Assembly (NCBI GenBank): GCA_002403375.1
Contig: DHHQ01000023.1
Coordinates: 60,318-124,317 of the forward strand
Direction: 5' to 3'
Source: Thiobacillus denitrificans
GTDB taxonomy: Bacteria; Pseudomonadota; Gammaproteobacteria; Burkholderiales; Thiobacillaceae
Length of the DNA: 64,000 nucleotides
Part shown: positions 25,442 to 35,270 of the stretch, one piece after another
How the letters are laid out: the number at the start of each line of letters is the position of its first letter
Numbering within the stretch: position 1 is the stretch's first letter
Notes under the pieces: model-generated
Seen by the model: the letters and a program-made list of their open reading frames with translations, nothing else
Told to the model about the DNA's origin: nothing
Database searches by the model: none
Program-made: the position numbers and the translations under genes

Positions 25442-25768
25442 ATGAGCGAGCATGTTCATTACATTTCCGACGATTCCTTCGAGCAGGAAGTCCTGCAGGC
25501 CGGCGTGCCGGTGCTGGTCGACTACTGGGCGGACTGGTGCGGCCCCTGCAAGATGATCTCGCCGATCCTCGACGAGGTGGCCAAGGAATACGCCGGCAAG
25601 CTCAAGGTCTGCAAGCTCAACATCGACGAGAACCAGGCCACGCCGCCGAAGTTCGGCATCCGCGGCATCCCCACCCTGATGATCTTCAAGAACGGCAACG
25701 TCGAGGCGACCAAGGTCGGGGCCCTCTCCAAGTCGCAACTGACCGCCTTCGTCGACAGCAACATCTGA
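25442..25768 (+). CDS. trxA: Thioredoxin 1
   Basis: The 108-residue thioredoxin reduces protein disulphides in the cytoplasm using electrons from thioredoxin reductase. The active site is WCGPCK (C33, C36) after VPVLVDYWAD, and the cis-proline loop is GIRGIPTLMIF. Length and layout match E. coli TrxA. AGGAG at about 25430 supports the start. It precedes rho by 112 bp, the conserved trxA-rho order. Confidence 0.97.
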   Translation: MSEHVHYISDDSFEQEVLQAGVPVLVDYWADWCGPCKMISPILDEVAKEYAGKLKVCKLNIDENQATPPKFGIRGIPTLMIFKNGNVEATKVGALSKSQLTAFVDSNI

Positions 25769-25880
25769 TACCCGCTTTTCTCCGGACGGCGCCTCCTGCG
25801 CCGCCAGCGCGCAGTCCCGTCCGGCCCCCTCCCGCTTTCCACGTCCGGCTCTTTCAAGCGAGCCTATCCAGGCCCTCCCC

Positions 25881-27140
<1,260 letters not shown>

Positions 27141-27218
27141 GGCAGCGGCGGGCTTGATCTCGTCCGCCAGCCCCGCTATACTCCCGCGTTCTCCGAATTC
27201 ACCCTTGAAGGAATTGCC

Positions 27219-27425
27219 ATGAAAGCCGGCATTCACCCCGATTACAAAGACGTGACCGTGACCTGCTCCTGCGGCAGCACCTTCGTGACCCGCTCCACGC
27301 TGGGCAAGGACACGCTGCACGTCGAAGTGTGCGCAGCGTGCCACCCGTTCTACACCGGCAAGCAGAAGATCGTCGATACCGCCGGTCGCGTCGAGAAGTT
27401 CCGTCAGCGCTACGGCATGAAATAA
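27219..27425 (+). CDS. rpmE: 50S ribosomal protein L31 (zinc type)
   Basis: The 68-residue protein binds the 50S subunit at the subunit interface. Four cysteines (C16, C18 in TCSCGS and C38, C41 in VCAACHPF) mark the zinc-containing C+ form, which is normally replaced by the C- paralogue under zinc starvation (family knowledge). AAGGAA precedes ATG 27219. A strong Rho-independent terminator follows. Confidence 0.98.
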   Translation: MKAGIHPDYKDVTVTCSCGSTFVTRSTLGKDTLHVEVCAACHPFYTGKQKIVDTAGRVEKFRQRYGMK

Positions 27426-27452
27426 GCCGGCTGCGCAGTGAGGCATGACGAG

Positions 27453-27480
27453 AAAAGCGGCCCCGGCCGCTTTTTCTTTT
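27453..27480 (+). terminator. Rho-independent terminator after rpmE
   Basis: AAAAGCGG (27453-27460) pairs with CCGCTTTT (27467-27474) around a CCCCGG loop and is followed by TTTTTCTTTT. It ends the trxA-rho-rpmE transcript. Confidence 0.85.
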
Positions 27481-27573
27481 TCCGCGGCGCCGGCGCCGCG
27501 GGGCCCGTCCGGCTGCGCGCCCTTTCCCTCCCCGGTTATCATTAGGGCTTTTCGCCCCAGTAGACCCGCCGCC

Positions 27574-28992
27574 ATGACAACCCGCGCGTCCAGCCGTATT
27601 GCCGCCACGCTCGCCGCGGTGCTTCTGCTGTCGCACTGCGCGCAGGCGCCGCTGGGCGTCGACCGGGAAGTCGTGCCGCCGCCGGGACCGCGCGAGATCG
27701 AGCTCGGCGCGCAGGCGCACGACGAGGTGCTGAAGGCATACGCCCGGCTGGAGCACGCGGCACTGCAGGCCTATGTCGACGCGCTGGGCCAGCGGCTCGC
27801 GCGCCAGAGCCGGCGCGCCGGCGTGGCGTGGCAGTTCACCCTGCTCGACAGCGCGGACGCCAATGCCTTTTCCCTGCCCGACGGGCGGGTCTACGTCAGC
27901 CGCGGCATCCTTCCCTACCTCGACTCCGAGGCCGAACTCGCTGCGGTGATCGCCCACGAGATCGGCCACGTCAGCGCCCGTCATGGCATGGACCTCGCGG
28001 CGGCGCCCGTCGCCGCCGGGCTGGGCTCGGTGCTCGCACCGGAAACCGGGGCCGCGCCCGACGCGCCGCTGCTGGGTGCACTGGCGGCCGCGCGGGTCGC
28101 GGGCTACGGGCGCGAGAACGAGCGCGAGGCGAACCGGCTCGGCGCCGCGTATCTCGAGGCCGCCGGCTACGACCCGCGGGCCATGAACGACGCCGCCGCC
28201 AGGCTGCGCGCGCTCGCGGCGGCGCAGGGCAGCGTGCGCGGCCTGTCGCCCGGCGCCTACCATGCCCTCGCGGACGCCCCGCCCGGCGACGCCGCACAGC
28301 AGCGACTGCGCGGCCTGGCGGAACCGGCTGCCGCGCACGCGGAACGCGACGCCTACCTGCGGCGGCTGGACGGGCTCGCCATCGGCGACAGCGCGGCGCA
28401 GGGCGTGCTGCGCGACAACCGCCTGCTGCACGAGCGGCTCGGCCTGACGCTGCAGTTCCCGCCCGGCTGGCTGGTGCGCAACCGCCCCGACCGCGTGGTG
28501 GCGACCAATTCCGCGGGCGATGCGCTGCTGGAGCTGCAGGCCGGGCCGAGGCGCGGCACGCCGCTCGAGACGCTGCAGAAGGGGGTCGGGCTCGACCCCG
28601 GCGCCCGCTACGACAGCGGCCGCCTCGGCGGCCAGCCGGCGGCGTTCGCGGCCGGCGCGCAGGCGGGCAAGCCGGTGGTGGTGGCCGCCGTGGTCATCGG
28701 CGGCGCGCAGTACCTGATCGCGGGCATGACCCGCGACGCGGCGGCCTACGAGCGCGAGCGCAGCGCGCTGCGGGCGGCGATCAACAGCTTCCGCGCCATC
28801 ACCCCGGCCGAGAAGCTGGCCGCCCGGCCTTACACCCTGCGGCTGGCGACGGCGCGCCCGGGCCAGACGTTCGGCGCGCTGGCGCGGCAGTCGCGGCTGG
28901 GCGCCGACGGCGAGACCCTGCTGCGGCTGATGAACGGTTTCCCTCCCGACGGCGAGCCCGAGCCGGGCCGGCTTCTCAAGATTGTCGACTAA
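27574..28992 (+). CDS. M48 family metalloprotease, probable lipoprotein
   Basis: The 472-residue protein from ATG 27574 begins MTTRASSRIAATLAAVLLLS followed by HC22, a plausible lipobox, so it is likely lipid-anchored in the periplasm (BepA/LoiP-like). The zinc site is complete: H128-E129-xx-H132 in IAHEIGHVSARH and the downstream ENEREANRLG supplying the third ligand. After the peptidase domain (to about 250) a second domain (LTLQFPPGWLVRNRPDRV) and a LysM-like end (LATARPGQTFGALAR, NGFPPDGEPEPGRLLKIVD) follow. Its likely role is outer-membrane protein quality control. The longer upstream frame would remove the signal peptide, so I use the inner ATG. Confidence 0.87.
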   Translation: MTTRASSRIAATLAAVLLLSHCAQAPLGVDREVVPPPGPREIELGAQAHDEVLKAYARLEHAALQAYVDALGQRLARQSRRAGVAWQFTLLDSADANAFSLPDGRVYVSRGILPYLDSEAELAAVIAHEIGHVSARHGMDLAAAPVAAGLGSVLAPETGAAPDAPLLGALAAARVAGYGRENEREANRLGAAYLEAAGYDPRAMNDAAARLRALAAAQGSVRGLSPGAYHALADAPPGDAAQQRLRGLAEPAAAHAERDAYLRRLDGLAIGDSAAQGVLRDNRLLHERLGLTLQFPPGWLVRNRPDRVVATNSAGDALLELQAGPRRGTPLETLQKGVGLDPGARYDSGRLGGQPAAFAAGAQAGKPVVVAAVVIGGAQYLIAGMTRDAAAYERERSALRAAINSFRAITPAEKLAARPYTLRLATARPGQTFGALARQSRLGADGETLLRLMNGFPPDGEPEPGRLLKIVD

Positions 28993-30547
28993 GCGCCTCC
29001 TCTCCCTCCCGCAGATCGGTCTGCTGCTGCTCTGCGCCGCCTGGCTGCTGCCGGGCCTCGTCGGCCACGCCCCCTGGAAGGGGGGCGACGGCGAGCATTT
29101 CGTCCGCCTGTGGCTGCTGCTGCAAGGCGGCGAGGCGCCGTACACGGATCCGGCGACTCCGCCGCTGTACTACTGGGTGGCGGGTGCGACCGCCTGGCTG
29201 ACCTCGCCGCTGCTCGAACTGGCCGACGGCGCGCGCCTCGCGTCCGGCGTCTTCGTCGCGCTGGCGGTGTTTTTCGTGGCGCGCGCGGCGCGTGCGCTGT
29301 ACGGCGCAGAAACCGCCTGGGCCGCGGCGCTGAGCCTGCTCGGCTGCTTCGGCCTGCTGGTGCGCGGCCACGAACTCAACGCCTATACCGCCCAGTTCGC
29401 CGCCGCCGCAGTGATGCTCTACGGCATCGCCCGCCTGCCGCAGGCTGCGCGCGGGGCCTGGGCGATCGGTGCCGGCGCGGTCCTGATGCAGCTCGCCGGC
29501 GGCTGGGCGGAGGCCGTGCTGTTCCTGCTGCTGGCGGCGGCGCTGCCGGTGCTGCTGCCCGAATACCGGGGCACGGCGGCCCGCCGCGGCCTCGCCCTCG
29601 GCGCGGCCGGTGCCCTGCTGTTCGCCGCCGCGTGGCTGGGCTTTCTGGCGAGCCGGGGGATCCCGCTCGCCGAGGCGCTCGATCTGGCGCGCTGGCTGGG
29701 CGGCGAAGGCCTCGAACCGGCCTATTTCCCGGGCATCCTCGGCTGGTACGCCTGGCCGGTATGGCCGCTGGCGGCATGGGCGGTCTACCGGGCGCGGCGC
29801 CACTGGCGCACGCCGGGCATCGTGCTGCCGGTCGGCGCGCTCGCCGGCCTGCTCGTGCTGTACGCGTTCGCCGCGCACCCTGCCGAGGCGCAGGGGCTGA
29901 TCCTGCTGCTGCCGCTGGCGCTGCTCGCCGGCAGCGGGCTGTTCACGGCCAAGCGCGGCGCCGCCAACGCGCTGCTGTGGTTCGCGGTGATGCTGTTCGG
30001 CTTCATCGGACTGGTGCTGTGGGTGTACTGGAGCGCGCACGACCTCGGCGTTCCGGCGCGGCTGGCGGCGCGCCTGACCAAGCTGGGGATGACCCACGTC
30101 GGCGAGCTGCGCCCCTGGACGCTGGTGCTGGGGGTCGCCGTCACCGTCGCCTGGGGCGTGCTCCTCGCGCGGGTCGAGCGTTCGCCGCTGCGACCGATGC
30201 TGGTGTGGACCGCCGGCATGACCTTCATCTGGGTGCTGCTGATGGCGCTGTTCCAGGCGCCGCTCGATCGCCGGCTGTCGTATGCCAGCGTCGCCGAGGT
30301 GCTGGCTGCACGGGTGCCCGACGATGCGTGCATCCAGACGCATCAGGTGCGCAGCCAGCAGCGCCTGCTGCTCGCCTACCACAGCGGCCGCCTGCTCGTG
30401 CCGGGCGACCTCGGCTGCAACTGGCTGCTGGTGGAGACGCGGCGCAACGAAGCGGCGCCGCACATCGCGCCGGAATGGGTCAAGCAGTGGGAAGGTGCGC
30501 GCCCCGGCGACCGTTCCGACCGCTTCCATCTCTATGCCCGCCGCTGA
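28982..30547 (+). CDS. GT-C (ArnT/PMT-like, family 39) glycosyltransferase
   Basis: The 521-residue integral membrane protein starts at TTG 28982 inside the end of the protease gene. It has about ten or more hydrophobic helices and a first periplasmic loop WKGGDGEHFVRLW, where the acidic residues stand in for the DE catalytic motif of GT-C enzymes. LYYWVAGATAWLTSPLLE matches the PPL-YYW pattern of the PMT_2 family. The C-terminus has a soluble piece ending RFHLYARR. Such enzymes move sugars from polyprenyl-phosphate donors to lipid A or proteins; the acceptor here is unknown. It overlaps mobA by 14 bases. Confidence 0.8.
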   Translation: MSTKRLLSLPQIGLLLLCAAWLLPGLVGHAPWKGGDGEHFVRLWLLLQGGEAPYTDPATPPLYYWVAGATAWLTSPLLELADGARLASGVFVALAVFFVARAARALYGAETAWAAALSLLGCFGLLVRGHELNAYTAQFAAAAVMLYGIARLPQAARGAWAIGAGAVLMQLAGGWAEAVLFLLLAAALPVLLPEYRGTAARRGLALGAAGALLFAAAWLGFLASRGIPLAEALDLARWLGGEGLEPAYFPGILGWYAWPVWPLAAWAVYRARRHWRTPGIVLPVGALAGLLVLYAFAAHPAEAQGLILLLPLALLAGSGLFTAKRGAANALLWFAVMLFGFIGLVLWVYWSAHDLGVPARLAARLTKLGMTHVGELRPWTLVLGVAVTVAWGVLLARVERSPLRPMLVWTAGMTFIWVLLMALFQAPLDRRLSYASVAEVLAARVPDDACIQTHQVRSQQRLLLAYHSGRLLVPGDLGCNWLLVETRRNEAAPHIAPEWVKQWEGARPGDRSDRFHLYARR

Positions 30548-31130
30548 CCGATCCGGCACGCGCATCGCCGCCGTCGTGCTGGCGGGCGGCCAGGGGCGCC
30601 GCATGGGCGGCGCGGACAAGGGGCTGATCGACTACCGGGGGCGGCCGCTCGTCGCCTGGGCGCTCGCGGCGCTCGCGCCGCAGGTCGACGCGCTCGTGGT
30701 CAGCGCCAACCGCAATCTCGAGACCTATGCGGCCTACGGCTACCCGGTGCTGCCCGACACGCTGCCGGGCTATCCCGGGCCGCTGGCGGGCGTGCTGGCG
30801 GCGCTCGACGCGGTGAACGCCGACTGGCTGCTGGTCGCGCCGTGCGACACCCCGCACCTGCCGGCCGACCTGGCTGCGCGCCTGCTCGCGGGGGCACGCC
30901 AGGAAGGCGCGGTGCTGGCCGTCGCGGCGGACGAGGAGCGGGTGCACCACAGTTGCTTCCTCGTCCGCACCGACCAGCGCGATAGCCTGGCCGCCTATCT
31001 TGCGCGCGGCGAGCGCGCGGTTCGCCACTGGCAGGCCGGATTGCGCTCGGCGGCCGTGCACTTCGATGCCGCCTGCTTTGCCAACCTCAATCAGCCGCGG
31101 GATTTGAAGGCAGGCCAGCGCCCGGTCTGA
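30534..31130 (+). CDS. mobA: Molybdenum cofactor guanylyltransferase
   Basis: MobA attaches GMP to molybdopterin, forming the MGD cofactor of DMSO-reductase-family enzymes. The 198-residue protein has the nucleotidyltransferase signature LAGGQGRRMGGADKGL, the substrate loop GYPGPLAGVLAAL, the metal site APCDTPHLP and a C-terminal FANLNQPRDL. It starts at ATG 30534 within the glycosyltransferase gene. No other moa/moe gene is in the window. Confidence 0.96.
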   Translation: MPAADRSGTRIAAVVLAGGQGRRMGGADKGLIDYRGRPLVAWALAALAPQVDALVVSANRNLETYAAYGYPVLPDTLPGYPGPLAGVLAALDAVNADWLLVAPCDTPHLPADLAARLLAGARQEGAVLAVAADEERVHHSCFLVRTDQRDSLAAYLARGERAVRHWQAGLRSAAVHFDAACFANLNQPRDLKAGQRPV

Positions 31131-31385
31131 GCGTTTTGCGTGGGGCTCTGCTTCCCCAGGATGGACGGGAAGCCTTCAGCCGGACCAGGTCTTCGATCAG
31201 GAGATGACGTTCGGGAGGCGACCCGGGATTTGCCGCCTGTTCGTGTGCGAGGGCGTGTCCCGGGCCGTCAGGGACTTCGCCAGCAAGCGCGACAAACGCC
31301 TACCGTATTCATCGGGAGGAGGCGCGGTCCCTGCAGCGGGCCGGCGCCAGGCTCTTCGTTTTGCTTGTGCCGCTTGCCGGGAGGT

Positions 31386-31754
31386 TCAGGACGGTTCGCC
31401 CTGTGCGTCGTCCGCGCTGCCTGGCAGGGATGCCTTGCGCGCGTGGTCGCCGAGCTTGCCGAGCGTGCTGTCGAGCGAGCGTTTCAGTTTCTGGGCGGCA
31501 CCGTCGATGGCCTGGTGCAGCGTGTTGGCCTGTTCGGTGACCGCGATCGGCTGACGGCCGGCGACGCGGGCTTCCATCAGGCAGCGCTTGTCGTTCTCGC
31601 TGGCCTTTTGACCATTGCTGTCGCTGAGGTGAATTTCCACCCGGGTGACATCCTTGCTGAAACGGTCGAGTACCCGGCGGACCACCTCTTCGGCATGGCG
31701 GCCGAGGGCCTCGCGGCCGCTGACGCTTTCATCGGTATTGAATTGGACTTGCAT
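31386..31754 (-). CDS. HPF/RaiA-like ribosome-associated protein
   Basis: The 122-residue protein begins MQVQFNTDESVSGREALGRH. The beta-alpha-beta pattern VTRVEIHLSDSNG, CLMEARVAGRQPIAVTEQA and the helix LHQAIDGAAQKLKRSLDSTL match the HPF/RaiA fold that binds the 30S decoding region under stress (family knowledge). GGAGG lies eight bases before the ATG. It follows the persulfide dioxygenase gene by 88 bp on the same strand. The 255 bp after its stop hold no supported gene. Confidence 0.85.
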   Translation of the reverse strand: MQVQFNTDESVSGREALGRHAEEVVRRVLDRFSKDVTRVEIHLSDSNGQKASENDKRCLMEARVAGRQPIAVTEQANTLHQAIDGAAQKLKRSLDSTLGKLGDHARKASLPGSADDAQGEPS

Positions 31755-31842
31755 GGGACGCCTCCTGGATTGAGCGGGCCGCGGCGCAGCGTGCGCGCGG
31801 TAAGGGATTCGGGTTTGCAGCCGGCGGAGCGGCAGGGCTCCG

Positions 31843-32592
31843 TCAGCCCTGCCGGCTTTCGCCGATCTGGTCGCAGTATTGCTGCAGGTGGTCCGGTACG
31901 CCGGGGGGACAGGCGCCGCACTCGCGGTTACCCGGTACGGCATAGTCGATGAACTTGGGGTAGGCGAGCTTGAGGTCGTTCATCAGCGCGACGAAGTCCT
32001 CCAGCGTGCGTTCGCCCCCCAGGCGCGGATTGCGCGCCTTTTCCTGGCCGATGGTGCTGATGCGGCGCTGCTCGTAGTCGTGCCCCGGATAGACCAGGGT
32101 GTCGTCGTCGTAGGAAAACAATTTGCCGCGCACCGAGTGATAGAGCGCGGCCGGGTCGCCGCTCTGGAAGTCGGTGCGGCCGCACGCCTCGATCAGGAGC
32201 GCGTCGCCGGTGTAGAGCCGGCCGGCGTGGAAATAGGCGAAGTGGTTGTCGGTGTGGCCCGGGGTGTGGATCGGCATGAGCTCGACCGAACCCATGCTGA
32301 ACGGCACGCCGTCGACGATGCCTGCGTCGGTGCACGGCAGCGCGTCGAGCGCCGGGCCGGCGATGCGGCTGCCGGCGACTTCCTTGAGCTTCTTCGCCGA
32401 GGTGATGTGGTCGGCGTGGATGTGCGTCTCGACCGTGTACGCGAGCTTCAGCCCGAGCCGGTTGACCTCGGCGAGGTCGCGCTCCCAGGTCGGCAGCACC
32501 GGGTCGATCAGCAGCGCCTGGCCGGTCTCCTCGCAGCCGACGAGATACGTGTAGGTGCTGGAGACGGGTTCGAACAGCTGGCGGAAGATCAT
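31843..32592 (-). CDS. ETHE1-like persulfide dioxygenase (metallo-beta-lactamase fold)
   Basis: This 249-residue enzyme probably oxidises glutathione persulfide to sulfite and glutathione in the cytoplasm, using one iron. Ligands are visible: H57-x-H59-x-D61-H62 in VETHIHADHIT, H113 in IHTPGHTDNHF, D130 in LYTGDALLIEACGRTDF and the later YPGHDY. CGRTDFQSGD is the ETHE1/SDO signature that separates it from glyoxalase II. The start ATG 32592 has AGGAG upstream. It follows glcF by 19 bp, an odd partner for glycolate oxidation. Confidence 0.9.
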   Translation of the reverse strand: MIFRQLFEPVSSTYTYLVGCEETGQALLIDPVLPTWERDLAEVNRLGLKLAYTVETHIHADHITSAKKLKEVAGSRIAGPALDALPCTDAGIVDGVPFSMGSVELMPIHTPGHTDNHFAYFHAGRLYTGDALLIEACGRTDFQSGDPAALYHSVRGKLFSYDDDTLVYPGHDYEQRRISTIGQEKARNPRLGGERTLEDFVALMNDLKLAYPKFIDYAVPGNRECGACPPGVPDHLQQYCDQIGESRQG

Positions 32593-32611
32593 GCGTTTCT
32601 CCTGAAGTGAC

Positions 32612-33841
32612 TCAGGATCCGGCAAGCACCGCGTCGAGAAGTTCCACCCAGTGCCTGACCGGCGTCGCGGTGCCCGACTGCAGGTGGGTGAGGCAGCCGA
32701 TGTTGGCGGTGGCGATGAGTTCGGGCGCGCCGGCCTCGAGGTTGCCGAGCTTGCGCGTCTTCAGCTGGTCGGCGATCTCCGGCTGCAGGATCGAATAGGT
32801 CCCGGCCGAGCCGCAGCACAGGTGCTTTTCGGCGACCGGCGTGAGCTCGAAGCCGGCGTCCGTGAGCAAGGCTTCGACGCCGCCCGTCAGCTTCTGCCCG
32901 TGCTGCAGCGTGCACGGCGGATGGTAGGCGATGCGCTGCGTCGCCGGTTTCGCGGCGAGGCCCTTCAGCGCGTCGCGCTCGGCGACGAGGATCTCCGAGA
33001 CGTCCTTCGTCGCGGCCGACACGCGCGCGGCCTTTTCGGCGTAGGCGGCGTCGTTCCGCAACAGCCAGCCGTAATCCTTGACCATCACGCCGCAGCCCGA
33101 GGCGGTCATCACGATCGCCTCGGCGCCGGCGTCGAGGTGCGGCAGCCAGGCGTCGATGTTGCGGCGCGCCGCGGCGAGTCCGGCCTCGCTGTCGTTGAGA
33201 TGATGCGCCAGCGCGCCGCAGCAGCCGGCCTCGTCGGCGGCGACCAGCGAGATGCCGACGCGGTCGAGCACGCGCGCGGTGGCGGCGTTGATGTTGGGCT
33301 TGAGGCCCGGCTGCACGCAGCCCTCGAGCACCAGCATGCGGCGGGCGTGGCGCGGCGCCGGCCAGGCGCCCGCGTGCTCGGCAGGCGGAATCTTCGCCTT
33401 CACGAAACCGGGCATCAGGCCGCGCACGCTCTGGCCCAGCTTCAGCGCGCCGTTGAAGATCAGCGGCGTGCCGAGGCCGGTCCTGAGCCCCGCGCGCACC
33501 GCGGTCTCGGCGACGCTGCGGCCGACCTTCTCCTCGACGACATGGCGGCCGATGTCGAGCAGCTTGCCGTACTCGACGCCCGACGGGCAGGTCGTCTCGC
33601 AGTTGCGGCAGGTCAGGCAGCGGTCGAGGTGCAGCTGGGTCTTCGCGGTCGGCGTCGCGCCCTCGAAGACCTGCTTCATCAGGTAGATGCGCCCGCGCGG
33701 CGAGTCGAGTTCATTGCCGAGCACCTGGTAGGTGGGGCAGGTGGCGAGGCAGAAGCCGCAATGCACGCAATTCCGGAGAATGCGCTCGGCGACCTCGCCG
33801 TCGGGGGTGTTGCGGAAGGAATCGGCGAGGTGGGTCTGCAT
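32612..33841 (-). CDS. glcF: Glycolate oxidase iron-sulphur subunit
   Basis: GlcF is the Fe-S subunit that passes electrons from the GlcDE flavoproteins to the quinone pool. The 409-residue protein has two 4Fe-4S motifs, CVHCGFCLATCPTY and CLTCRNCETTCPSG, and two CCG-type repeats (DEAGCCGALAHHLND and EKHLCCGSAGTYSIL). A small VOC gene lies between it and glcE, two bases upstream of its start. Confidence 0.96.
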   Translation of the reverse strand: MQTHLADSFRNTPDGEVAERILRNCVHCGFCLATCPTYQVLGNELDSPRGRIYLMKQVFEGATPTAKTQLHLDRCLTCRNCETTCPSGVEYGKLLDIGRHVVEEKVGRSVAETAVRAGLRTGLGTPLIFNGALKLGQSVRGLMPGFVKAKIPPAEHAGAWPAPRHARRMLVLEGCVQPGLKPNINAATARVLDRVGISLVAADEAGCCGALAHHLNDSEAGLAAARRNIDAWLPHLDAGAEAIVMTASGCGVMVKDYGWLLRNDAAYAEKAARVSAATKDVSEILVAERDALKGLAAKPATQRIAYHPPCTLQHGQKLTGGVEALLTDAGFELTPVAEKHLCCGSAGTYSILQPEIADQLKTRKLGNLEAGAPELIATANIGCLTHLQSGTATPVRHWVELLDAVLAGS

Positions 33842-33842
33842 G

Positions 33843-34223
33843 TCAGAGCGGATTGGAGAGTTCGATCAGGTTGCCGTCAGGGTCGCGTACGTAGACGGAC
33901 AGGATGGGACCTTGGGCGCCGGTGCGCTCGACCGGGCCCGCCTCGATAGCGACGTCTAGCGCAGCGAGCTGCCGCACGACTTCCGCGATCGGGGTGCGCA
34001 CGAGCAGGCAGAGGTCGATCGCGCCCGGCGCGGGGTGCGCCGCCTTAGGCTCGAATTCCCTTCCGGCCTGATGCAGGTTGAGCTTGCTGCGGCCGAACGC
34101 CAGCGCGCGTCGCGCATCGCCGAAGACCACCTCGCGCATTCCCAGCACGCGCGTGTAGAAAGCGACGCTCGCCGGGATGTCGCGCACGGTCAGCACAACG
34201 TGGTCGATCGCATCGAGGTCCAT
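33843..34223 (-). CDS. VOC family (glyoxalase/bleomycin-resistance-like) protein
   Basis: The 126-residue single-domain protein begins MDLDAIDHVVLTVRDIPASV, with VSFYTR-like and MREVVFGDARRALAF stretches and the end SVYVRDPDGNLIELSNP: the paired beta-alpha-beta-beta-beta units of the VOC superfamily. Metal ligands His9 and the C-terminal Glu are present. It is inserted between glcE and glcF with gaps of one to two bases, so it is co-expressed; it may process a glyoxylate-related compound, but the substrate is unknown. Confidence 0.88.
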   Translation of the reverse strand: MDLDAIDHVVLTVRDIPASVAFYTRVLGMREVVFGDARRALAFGRSKLNLHQAGREFEPKAAHPAPGAIDLCLLVRTPIAEVVRQLAALDVAIEAGPVERTGAQGPILSVYVRDPDGNLIELSNPL

Positions 34224-35270
34224 TCAGAATTCCCGGTACATCCGCCCGCGGTTCAAGATGCCGCGGGGGTCGAAGCGCTGCTTGAGGGCGCGATGCAGCG
34301 TCGCCATCGCCGGCGCGAGCGGGGGGAACACGCCGTCGACGGGCGCATCGCCGCGGAACAGGGTGGCGTGGCCGCCGGCCGTCTGCGCCGTCTCGCGCAG
34401 GGTCTTGACCGGCAGGTCGCGCGCCAGCCAGCGCACCGCGCCGCCCCATTCGATCCACTGCGCGTCGCCGAGGTTGAGCGGCGGCGCCGAGGATTTGACC
34501 GCCAGCCGCCACAGCGGGCGCCGCTCGAAGAACGGGGTCGTCTGGTCGCGCAGGCGCTGCCAGAAGGCGTCGGCGTCGCGCAGTTGCTCGCCGCCAAGCT
34601 TCACCTGCGCGGCATGCACCGCCGAGGCGGCACCGGACAGCCTCACGGCGAGGAGGCCCGCGTGCCAGGAGGTGGCGGACAGCGGCAGCGGCTGCCCGGC
34701 CCATTCGTTCATCGTGTGGATCGCCGCGGCCTCGTTCAATTCGAACTGCAGCGTGACTTCCGCAGCCGGCTTCGGCAGCACCTTGAGCGAGACCTCGGTG
34801 AGGACGCCGAGCGTGCCGAGCGCGCCCGCCATCAGGCGCGACACGTCGTAGCCGGCGACGTTCTTGATGACCTGGCCGCCGAAGCGCAGCGGCTGGCCGG
34901 TGCCGTCGACGATGCGCACGCCGAGCACGAAGTCGCGCGCGGCGCCGGCGTAGGGGCGACGCGGGCCGGAGAGGCCCGCGGCGATCGCCCCGCCGAGGGT
35001 CGCGCGACCGCCGAAGTGCGGCGGCTCGAACGCCAGCATCTGGCCGCTGTCGGCGAGCAGGGCCTCGATCTCGGCGAGCGGGGTGCCGGCGCGCGCGGTC
35101 AGCACGAGCTCCTTGGGCTGGTAGTCGACGACGCCGGTGAGCGTGCGGGTGCTGAGCACCTCGCCCTCGTCGGCGTTGCCGTAGAAGGTCTTGCTGCCGC
35201 CGCCCTGGATGATGAGCGGCGATTCGGTCTCAAAGGCGGCGCGGATGCGCTCGATGATGGCGTCCTGCAT
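34224..35270 (-). CDS. glcE: Glycolate oxidase FAD-binding subunit
   Basis: The 348-residue GlcE is the second FAD-binding subunit of glycolate dehydrogenase. The FAD-binding PCMH domain is seen in LIIQGGGSKTFYGN, HFGGRATLGGAIAAGLSGPR, RDFVLGVRIVDGTG and NVAGYDVSRLMAGALGTLGV. Its ATG overlaps the glcD stop (TGATG), indicating coupled translation. The C-terminus RFDPRGILNRGRMY is typical of the family. Confidence 0.95.
   Translation of the reverse strand: MQDAIIERIRAAFETESPLIIQGGGSKTFYGNADEGEVLSTRTLTGVVDYQPKELVLTARAGTPLAEIEALLADSGQMLAFEPPHFGGRATLGGAIAAGLSGPRRPYAGAARDFVLGVRIVDGTGQPLRFGGQVIKNVAGYDVSRLMAGALGTLGVLTEVSLKVLPKPAAEVTLQFELNEAAAIHTMNEWAGQPLPLSATSWHAGLLAVRLSGAASAVHAAQVKLGGEQLRDADAFWQRLRDQTTPFFERRPLWRLAVKSSAPPLNLGDAQWIEWGGAVRWLARDLPVKTLRETAQTAGGHATLFRGDAPVDGVFPPLAPAMATLHRALKQRFDPRGILNRGRMYREF

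Noticed and set aside
31204..31554. Plus-strand frame with an AGGAG box in the mobA-HPF gap
   Set aside because: It runs 169 bp antisense into the HPF-like gene, and the product has irregular composition and no recognisable motif. The 255-bp gap itself shows no hairpin or operator I can support.
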